From assembly GCF_004137685.1 (NCBI RefSeq), contig NZ_QYBB01000004.1:156240-220239 (forward strand): a stretch of 64,000 nucleotides of DNA, in the 5' to 3' direction. A program made the position numbers and the translations under genes. The stretch is from Lichenibacterium minor. Its GTDB lineage: Bacteria; Pseudomonadota; Alphaproteobacteria; Rhizobiales; Beijerinckiaceae. The notes under the pieces were generated by a model, which did no database searches, had not been told where the DNA came from, and saw nothing but the letters and a program-made list of their open reading frames with translations. Shown piece after piece: positions 58,563 to 64,000 of this stretch; the stretch's first letter is position 1, and each line of letters starts with the position of its first letter.

Positions 58563-59855
58563 ATGCAGTCTTTGGCCAGTTTTTTCGAGGAGAACAGGCT
58601 CCTGGCCTCGGGTGCCGTGCTGGCGGCGGTCGTCGTGCTGCTCATCGTGGTGACCTTGCTGTACCGGCTCGTTTTCGGCCGGCGCCCGCGCGCCGCCGCC
58701 AACGGGCGCAACCGCCAGCCGCGCCTCGGCATCGTCGACGCCTACGACCTCGACCGGCAGCGGCAGCTCGTGCTGGTGCGGCGCGACAACGTCGAGCACC
58801 TGATCATGATCGGGGGGCCGACCGACGTGGTCGTGGAATCCTCCATCGTGCGGACGCAGGCCGCAGGCGCCCCGCGCGACAAGGAGGTGACGGGGCCGCT
58901 CGTCGGCACCGTGGCGGCGCCGTCCGCCCTGCCGTCCGCCCCCGCGCCGGCCGCTCTGGCCTCGTCGCCGCAGGCCGTGGCGCTGCCCCCGGCCACGTCG
59001 AGCCTGCCGCCAGTCACCGCGCGGATCGAGCCCACCCGCGCCGAGCCCGCGCTCCAGCCAACCCGCACCGAGTCCGCGCTCCAGCGCACCGAGCCTTCGC
59101 TCCGGCCAGAGCCGGCGCCGCGGGCGGAAAACCAGGGCCGCACGGAACCGGCCCTCGGCGTGCCGATGCCGCCGCCGTCGCCCGAGCGCGCCGCGCCCGA
59201 GCGGTCCCCGCGCCCGGTCGCGGTGCCGGATCCCGCCGCGCCCCCGACGCCGGCCGAGCCGGTGGTCCAGCCGATGCGTCCCGCGCCGCCCCGCCCCGCC
59301 GGGCTTCCGCCGCGGCCGGCGCCCCAGCCGATCCCGATGCCGCCGTCGGCTGCCGGCGCGCCGCCGGCCACCGCCCTGGACCGCCCCGTGACGCCCCGGC
59401 CGCCCCTGCCGCCGCGCCCGCCGACGGCGCGACCGCCGCTGCCGCCCCGCCCGAGCCTCGCGTCGAGCCTTCCGCCCCGCCCGCCGCGGCCCGCGCCGAC
59501 GGTGAGGACGGACGCGCCGATGCGCCCGGACAACGCCCGTGCGGACACTTCCCGCCCCGACGCCGCCCGCCCCGACCCTGCCCGCGCAGATGTCGCCCGT
59601 CCCGACGTCGCCGGCCCGGACATCGCCGTCGCGGCGGCGCCGGACCCGTCGGCGGCGGCGGAGCCGCGGGCGACGCGCGGTCCCGAGCCTGTCCCGCCGC
59701 CGCCGGAGCCCGCCGCCGCCGCCATCCCGGCGCCGCCCTCGCCCGCACCCGCGCCGCCGGCTCCCCCGCCGGCCAAGAACATCGAATCGCTCGAGTCGCT
59801 CGAGGAAGAGATGGCCAAGCTCCTCGGCCGTCCCGCCCCTCGCCGCGACGCTTGA
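58563..59855 (+). CDS. FliO-like membrane protein with long Pro/Ala-rich tail
   Basis: 430 residues. A short N terminus and one membrane helix (about 15-37, LASGAVLAAVVVLLIVVTLLY) are followed by a FliO-like cytosolic segment (RLGIVDAYDLDRQRQLVLVRRDNVEHLIMIGGPTDVVVE, about 57-97). FliO helps assemble the flagellar export gate. The remaining ~330 residues are Pro, Ala and Arg-rich low complexity, with near-repeats such as PTRxEPAL and ARPDxAR. Other flagellar genes are absent here. The CtrA box upstream fits flagellar control. It may equally be a FliO-related non-flagellar protein. Confidence 0.62.
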   Translation: MQSLASFFEENRLLASGAVLAAVVVLLIVVTLLYRLVFGRRPRAAANGRNRQPRLGIVDAYDLDRQRQLVLVRRDNVEHLIMIGGPTDVVVESSIVRTQAAGAPRDKEVTGPLVGTVAAPSALPSAPAPAALASSPQAVALPPATSSLPPVTARIEPTRAEPALQPTRTESALQRTEPSLRPEPAPRAENQGRTEPALGVPMPPPSPERAAPERSPRPVAVPDPAAPPTPAEPVVQPMRPAPPRPAGLPPRPAPQPIPMPPSAAGAPPATALDRPVTPRPPLPPRPPTARPPLPPRPSLASSLPPRPPRPAPTVRTDAPMRPDNARADTSRPDAARPDPARADVARPDVAGPDIAVAAAPDPSAAAEPRATRGPEPVPPPPEPAAAAIPAPPSPAPAPPAPPPAKNIESLESLEEEMAKLLGRPAPRRDA

Positions 59856-59867
59856 GCCGCTCCACCG

Positions 59868-60995
59868 TCACGCGGCCCGCGCCGCGCCGGCGGTCAGCGC
59901 CGTCCAACGCCGCCCGAGCCCGAGCGCGCGGTTCAACCCGCGCGTGATCGGCCGTTCGAGCCAGCGATGGACGGCGAAGGACAGGGCGATCGCGCCGAAG
60001 AAGCACAGGGCGCCGTAGAGCGCGGGCGGCAGCGACGGGACGGAGGTGTACCGGCCCAGGGCGTCCCCGAGACCCACGAAGAAGGCGTAGTGGACCAGGT
60101 AGAGCGCGTAGGACGCGTCGCCGAGCCGCTCCAGCGCCGCCCGGACGATGCCGCCCCTTCGCGGGCGGTAGAGGGCAGCCGCCGCGACGACGGCACAGGC
60201 CGGCGGCCCCCACACGAGGCCGCGATAGGGCAGCCAATCGTCGACCGACGCCACCGTGACGACGAAGGTGGCGAACCCCGCGGCGGCCAGCACCACGGCG
60301 ACGGGCAGCGACACGCGGAAGCCGCGCGCATGGACGACGGCGAGGCCCAAGCCGAGCACGAACTCGAGGATGTTGGTATTGGCCCAGCGGTCCACCGGCC
60401 ACGGCAGGGCGACGACGAGGCCGAGGCCGCTCAGGGCCACCAGCCCCACGGCGAGGCCGCCCAGCGCGGCCGCGCGCCTGAACGGCAGGACGGCCGCGAA
60501 GCAGGCGTAGAAGAACATCTCGAAATTCAGCGTCCAGCCCTGGGCGTAGAGGGGGAAGTCGCCCTGCTCGGCGCCGTGCGGATAGAACAGGAAGGCGTAG
60601 GACGCCGCGATCCACCGCCCCGTCTCGCGCGACAGCCCCCCGTGGCGCGCCTGGTGGAGCATCACGACCACGAAGACGGTGGTGACGATCCAGTAGAGCG
60701 GCACCAGGCGGACGACGCGCCGCGCCAGGAACAGGCTCGGCGCGCCCGGAGCGCCGAAGGCGGCAGCGGTCGAATGGACCATGATGAACCCGGACACGAC
60801 GAAGAAGATGTCGACGCCGGCGGAGCCCGCGCCGAAATCCGGCAGGCTGCCCGGAAAGGCGCGGTCCGAGAACTCGTTGCCGATGTGGTACACCAGCACC
60901 ATCAGGGCCGCGATGCCGCGCAGGACCTGGATGTTGGACAGGTGGCCGGGCGGGGCCGGGGGGGCCCGCTCGGGTCGTGGCTGGGTGGGGGTCAA
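59868..60995 (-). CDS. Acyltransferase family 3 (OafA/YrhL-like) membrane protein
   Basis: 375 residues with about ten membrane segments. [29 protein letters not shown] holds the conserved R-H motif near the N terminus of Acyl_transf_3 proteins; [14 protein letters not shown] and the [11 protein letters not shown] motif follow. Such enzymes O-acylate surface polysaccharides or other envelope sugars; the substrate is unknown. Converges on the FliO-like gene 12 bases away. Confidence 0.9.
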   Translation of the reverse strand: MTPTQPRPERAPPAPPGHLSNIQVLRGIAALMVLVYHIGNEFSDRAFPGSLPDFGAGSAGVDIFFVVSGFIMVHSTAAAFGAPGAPSLFLARRVVRLVPLYWIVTTVFVVVMLHQARHGGLSRETGRWIAASYAFLFYPHGAEQGDFPLYAQGWTLNFEMFFYACFAAVLPFRRAAALGGLAVGLVALSGLGLVVALPWPVDRWANTNILEFVLGLGLAVVHARGFRVSLPVAVVLAAAGFATFVVTVASVDDWLPYRGLVWGPPACAVVAAAALYRPRRGGIVRAALERLGDASYALYLVHYAFFVGLGDALGRYTSVPSLPPALYGALCFFGAIALSFAVHRWLERPITRGLNRALGLGRRWTALTAGAARAA

Positions 60996-61103
60996 CGGCG
61001 TTTCGGCTCCGGCGGGTGTGGCGCGCGGCGTCGACGTCGGTCCGGGCGCGCGACGTCCAGGGGCGGCCTGCCCCGCAACCGGACCGGACGGGCGTCGCGC
61101 CGG

Positions 61104-61355
61104 TCAGAAGGTCGGCATGCCGGCCGGCAGCGGGACGTCGCCGCGATCTCCACCGGGCACGACCGGCGGCACGGCCCAGCCGGGGGGATCCGACACGTCC
61201 GGCCCCGGGCGCGGCGCGCCGCCGGGCACGTCGACGGAGTCCTCGCCGCCCGCGGGCGGGAAGGCCGGGACGGCGCCGGGCACGGCGGGGTCCGCCGGAT
61301 CGGCGGGATCGTCGATGGGCCGGGGCTTGTAGTCCGGGGGGAGATCGGTGGGCAT
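61104..61355 (-). CDS. Small Pro/Asp-rich hypothetical protein
   Basis: 83 residues from an ATG at 61353-61355 ([20 protein letters not shown]). Almost entirely Pro, Asp, Gly, Ala and Val, so likely disordered; no signal peptide. Could be a real small gene beside the tRNA locus or a chance open frame in GC-rich DNA. No family recognised. Confidence 0.4.
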   Translation of the reverse strand: MPTDLPPDYKPRPIDDPADPADPAVPGAVPAFPPAGGEDSVDVPGGAPRPGPDVSDPPGWAVPPVVPGGDRGDVPLPAGMPTF

Positions 61356-61495
61356 GGCGCGTTTCCCATGGGCGGCCGAGGCGGCCGTCCCCGCCCTTCC
61401 AACGCGGCGAGGCCGGATCGGGTGCAGCGGCACGGAAAAGCTCGCCCCCGCGGTGGGTGGGCGCGGATCGGCAGAAGGGAAGATCGGAGCCGAAC

Positions 61496-61548
61496 TGGCG
61501 CACCCGTCAGGATTCGAACCTGAGACCTCTGCCTTCGGAGGGCAGAGG
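61496..61548 (-). repeat. 3' fragment of tRNA-Arg(CCG), putative attL of an island
   Basis: On the minus strand this is the anticodon arm to the 3' end of tRNA-Arg: stem CTGCC, loop CTCCGAA with anticodon CCG, stem GGCAG, T-arm with GGTTCGAATCC, acceptor strand CGGGTGC, discriminator G and encoded CCA. The 5' half (acceptor 5' strand and D-arm) is not to the right, where it should be. The fragment therefore looks like the direct-repeat copy left by integration into the 3' end of the tRNA gene; the rebuilt tRNA would lie beyond the window. Confidence 0.85.
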
Positions 61549-61559
61549 CCACACGATTT

Positions 61560-61690
61560 CCGGTGCTTACCTAGAATTTCTCCAGCTTGCTAAGCCTCTG
61601 CCAAAGAGAGCAATATCCGCTGCCCTGAAGGTGGCGAACGTTTCCGATGCGTTCCCGAGTTCGCCGCCGCCCGCTTACCCGGTGCTTACC
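61560..61690 (+). repeat. Direct repeats before the integrase gene (possible arm sites)
   Basis: CCGGTGCTTACC occurs at 61560-61571 and at 61679-61690, and a third partial copy, CGCTTACCC, at 61672-61680. The second copy ends 3 bases before the integrase ATG. The setting, between the tRNA fragment and integrase, suggests integrase arm-type binding sites or an autoregulatory operator. Confidence 0.5.
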
Positions 61691-61693
61691 GCG

Positions 61694-62971
61694 ATGGTGA
61701 AGCTGACGAAACGGATCATCGATGCGACAGCGGCCAAAATGGCCGGTGACGCCATGTTGTGGGACGACGACCTACCCGGGTTTGGGCTCCGGATTAAGCC
61801 GAGCGGCGCGAAATCCTTCGTAGTGCAATACCGCAACGCCAACGGCCGCAGCCGGCGACTGACAATCGGTCGGTACGGCGTGCTCACCCTGGAGCAGGCT
61901 CGCGGCGACGCCCGCCAGATCCTTGTTTCTGTAGCGCGCGGGCAGGATCCCGCCGAGCAGCGCCAGTCTGAACGGCAAGCCATCACGGTCGGCGAGCTGT
62001 GTCGGGATTACCTGGAAAAGGCGGAGTCCGGCCTCATCATTACACGTCGGCGGCAGGCGAAAAAGGCCTCGACGCTGGCGACCGACCGCGGGCGCATCGA
62101 GCGGCACATTGTGCCCCTGCTCGGTCACAGGCCAGTCAAGGACGTGACCTCGGCCGACATGAGAGCCTTTCTGCGCGACGTAACGGCGGGAAAAACAGCG
62201 GCTGACGTGAAGACCGGTCTCCACGGACGTGCGATCGTCGAGGGCGGCCGGGGCACGGCGAGCCGCACGCTCGGGCTGCTCGGCGGCATCTTCACCTACG
62301 CCGTCCAGGAAAGCTACCGGCCCGACAACCCCGTCACCGGCGTCATCCGCCCCGCGGACCGCAAAAGGAAGGTCAGGCTCGACGATGGCGGCTTCCGCCG
62401 CCTCGGGCGCAGAATCAGGGCTGCGGAACACCTAGCCTACCGATGGCAAGCGACTGACGCTGTTAGGCTCCTCGCTCTCACAGGGTGCCGAAAGGGCGAG
62501 ATCGAAGATCTCAGACGATCCGAGGTCGACCTCGCAGGCCAAGCCCTGCGGCTCGGGGACAGCAAGACGGGGTACAGCGTGCGGCCGCTCGGCAGCGCGG
62601 CCATCGGCGTGCTGCGCACCGCCATGGCACGCACAAAGGGGCAGTACGTCTTCCCGGCCACGCGCGGAGACGGACCCTACCAGGGCTTGCCGAAGGCGTG
62701 GAAAGCCATCGTGGCGCGCCGCATGCCGGACGTGACGGCGCACGTCCTCCGCCACTCCTTTGCCTCGGTGGCAGAGGACCTCGGGTTCACGGTGCCGACC
62801 ATCGCCGCGCTACTCGGCCATGCGGCCGGTGGTGTGACAGCCGGCTACATCCACAAGCTCGACGCGGCGCTGGTCGCCGCGGCCGACCGCGTGTCGGCGC
62901 ACATCGCCGGGCTGATGAACGGCGAGGTTGAGCCGGAGAAGGTGGTCAGCCTCAAGCGAAAGGTGAGCTGA
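61694..62971 (+). CDS. int: Tyrosine-type site-specific integrase
   Basis: 425 residues. N-terminal DUF4102-like arm-binding domain (about 3-90; [21 protein letters not shown]), SAM-like core-binding domain (95-205), then the catalytic domain with Arg266 ([11 protein letters not shown]), Lys291, His350-x-x-Arg353 (HVLRHSF), His376 (LLGHA) and Tyr385 (TAGYIHK): all residues are present, so it should be active. This P4-type family integrates islands at tRNA 3' ends, matching the tRNA-Arg fragment beside it. The ATG at 61694 gives the family's usual N terminus ([11 protein letters not shown]). Stop overlaps the next start by one base. Confidence 0.94.
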   Translation: MVKLTKRIIDATAAKMAGDAMLWDDDLPGFGLRIKPSGAKSFVVQYRNANGRSRRLTIGRYGVLTLEQARGDARQILVSVARGQDPAEQRQSERQAITVGELCRDYLEKAESGLIITRRRQAKKASTLATDRGRIERHIVPLLGHRPVKDVTSADMRAFLRDVTAGKTAADVKTGLHGRAIVEGGRGTASRTLGLLGGIFTYAVQESYRPDNPVTGVIRPADRKRKVRLDDGGFRRLGRRIRAAEHLAYRWQATDAVRLLALTGCRKGEIEDLRRSEVDLAGQALRLGDSKTGYSVRPLGSAAIGVLRTAMARTKGQYVFPATRGDGPYQGLPKAWKAIVARRMPDVTAHVLRHSFASVAEDLGFTVPTIAALLGHAAGGVTAGYIHKLDAALVAAADRVSAHIAGLMNGEVEPEKVVSLKRKVS

Positions 62972-63834
62972 TGCCGTCCGCTCCCCCTCCTCCGCGCAAG
63001 CCGTTCGGCCCCACCGCGGCCTTCCACTTCGAGGTCGGCACGGATTCACCGATTCTCACCGCCCTCGACAAGGCCGGCAGCGGCCCGCTTCATCAGCCGC
63101 TAGCCGACATCAAGGGCGCCCTCTCGGCGGCGGTCAGCGCCCTCATGGACGCCAGGGCGACCGCACAGCCGCGCGCAGATTTCGCCGCCGAGATCCTGAG
63201 TTTCAAGAAGGCCCTGGACGCGTTCGTACCAGAGATCCCCGACGCGCTGTCGGCGGCCGGGGCCGCCATCGTCGACAGATGGAACGAGAGCGCGGTTGCA
63301 GCGATCGAGTCTGGCCAGCGCGACATGCGCGGCGTCGACCCAATGCGGCCGGTCTCGATCGCGTTCCCGGATACTACGGCACTGTGGATTTTGCGCGATG
63401 GGCTGCAAAGGCTGTCGGACGCAGTCCACGAGCTCGCGGTGGAGGAGCGGATTGGCATGCGTGGAAGTCCGCCGGCGGATAGGAGCCGCGCCGACCACCA
63501 GTTCGTAGCGGCACTTAAGGTGATATTCGAACAGTCTACCGGCAAGAAGGCATCGGCCGGCACCAACCACAAAGGCTCTACACAGCGAGAGCGTGTCGGC
63601 AGCGATTTCGGGCATTTCGTTCTCGCCGTCGAAGACGAGGCTGTACGGCAAGAAAGGGAGAGGTTGCTCGGCCTCAGGATCAAGAAGGCCGGTGGAGGAC
63701 ATCTGCCGCCGATCACCCCCGACGACGCCGAAAGGTTCGCCGATCAGCTACGTCTCGAAGGGCCGCATCACCTGATCCAAACCGCTTGCCCCACCCCGAA
63801 ACAGAGGACGAAACCGCCTAAATACGGCGATTAG
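62971..63834 (+). CDS. Island-encoded hypothetical protein downstream of integrase
   Basis: 287 residues. Starts in the integrase stop (TGATG), so it is co-translated with it. Mostly helical; a Pro-rich start ([14 protein letters not shown]), then LADIKGALSAAVSALMDARAT and DALSAAGAAIVDRWNESAVAAIES, then a basic region (FEQSTGKKASAGTNHKGSTQRERVGSDFGHFVLAVEDEA). No signal peptide or membrane helix and no catalytic motif recognised. Codon choice and GC are a little lower than in the core chromosome. Genes of this size often follow integrases; a role in excision, stability or defence cannot be read from the sequence. Confidence 0.8.
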   Translation: MPSAPPPPRKPFGPTAAFHFEVGTDSPILTALDKAGSGPLHQPLADIKGALSAAVSALMDARATAQPRADFAAEILSFKKALDAFVPEIPDALSAAGAAIVDRWNESAVAAIESGQRDMRGVDPMRPVSIAFPDTTALWILRDGLQRLSDAVHELAVEERIGMRGSPPADRSRADHQFVAALKVIFEQSTGKKASAGTNHKGSTQRERVGSDFGHFVLAVEDEAVRQERERLLGLRIKKAGGGHLPPITPDDAERFADQLRLEGPHHLIQTACPTPKQRTKPPKYGD

Positions 63835-63951
63835 ATCCTATTCGAGCTCATTCACGGCATCTGTCACTTTCCTCGTGCTGCTCGTCACTTCGAGCATCAT
63901 CTGCATGAGGATCACATGCCCGCGTAATTGCTCACGAGGTCGTGCTGCCGT

Positions 63952-63999
63952 TCAGGCCGGCACGGCGATTGGCTGGCCTCGCAGCGTGAGGCGGATGGC
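63952..63999 (-). CDS. Possible C terminus of a gene running out of the window
   Basis: On the minus strand 15 residues, AIRLTLRGQPIAVPA, precede a TGA at 63952-63954. After this stop the same frame stays open for another ~37 codons (ending in VNELE). Too short to identify; it could be a real gene end in the island or chance. The rest of 63835-64000 shows nothing I can support. Confidence 0.2.
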   Translation of the reverse strand, partial: AIRLTLRGQPIAVPA

Positions 64000-64000
64000 A

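Noticed and set aside
61496..61548. Complete tRNA-Arg gene
   Set aside because: The D-arm and 5' acceptor strand are missing to the right (61549 onward does not pair), so it is only a 3' fragment.
60977..61693. In-frame upstream extension of the integrase
   Set aside because: It runs through the tRNA fragment and antisense of the small Pro-rich gene; the family's N terminus (MVKLTKR) starts at 61694.
63838..63950. Small minus-strand frame ending in KVTDAVNELE
   Set aside because: About 37 codons after an in-frame stop; protein-like, but no convincing start or ribosome site and too short to judge. It could be the decayed end of the gene entering from the right edge.

Overview
The window is GC-rich chromosomal DNA from an alphaproteobacterium, almost certainly of the order Hyphomicrobiales (Rhizobiales). 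Support comes from the order of the housekeeping clusters (pepA / lptF-lptG-lptD-surA-rsmA; gmk-yicC-mltG-fabF-acpP-fabG-fabD; rpsF-rpsR-DUF2232-rplI; glyA-ribE-ribH-nusB), a CckA hybrid kinase beside a CtrA-type TTAA-N7-TTAA box, an IalB-family protein, and RNase E with a large insertion in its S1 domain. The genus cannot be fixed from the sequence; Methylobacteriaceae, Beijerinckiaceae or Lichenihabitantaceae relatives are plausible guesses.

Layout. 1-7.3 kb: start of pepA (divergent, cut by the window edge), then LptFG permease, LptD, a SurA-like chaperone and RsmA. 7.4-14.7 kb (minus strand): fabD, fabG, acpP, fabF, mltG, yicC, gmk, linking fatty-acid and cell-wall synthesis. 15.1-17.6 kb: rpsF, rpsR, a DUF2232 membrane protein, rplI. 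17.8-23.9 kb (minus): an L,D-transpeptidase, glyA, ribE, a DinB-like gene, ribH, nusB, galM. 24.2-28.5 kb (plus): an AsmA-like protein, mobA, a CBS-domain protein and an orphan LanC-like protein. 28.5-32.6 kb: DUF533/TerB-like protein and SLC13 permease (minus), NhaP-type antiporter (plus). 32.8-36.8 kb (minus): AmiC-type amidase and PBP1A. 37.5-46.5 kb (plus): rne, an ScsC-like thioredoxin, accB-accC, cyanase, 5-hydroxyisourate hydrolase and a fused allantoinase/OHCU decarboxylase. 46.5-52 kb (minus): IalB-family protein, acs, an ABC exporter pair and two small hypothetical proteins. 52.3-55.8 kb (plus): a two-gene molybdenum hydroxylase whose Fe-S and Mo subunits are one chain. 55.8-61.4 kb: cckA, a FliO-like protein, an acyltransferase and a small Pro-rich protein.

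61.5 kb to the end is the left end of a mobile island: a 3' fragment of tRNA-Arg(CCG), a tyrosine integrase and one co-transcribed gene of unknown function.

How the genes work together. Most of the window serves envelope biogenesis (LPS export, outer-membrane assembly, peptidoglycan synthesis and remodelling, fatty-acid and malonyl-CoA supply), translation, riboflavin/one-carbon metabolism and cell-cycle control. The accessory chemistry is purine/urate breakdown (uraH, puuE-uraD), cyanate detoxification (cynS) and the Mo hydroxylase. Most unusual: the orphan LanC-like protein, the island end with its repeats, the Fe-S::Mo fusion, a palindromic triple repeat that contains the rpsR stop codon, the large RNase E insertion, and altered housekeeping clusters (no pdxA, nrdR or ribD at their usual places). 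I found no clear new multi-gene system; the best candidates for new biology are the island cargo gene and the LanC-like orphan.
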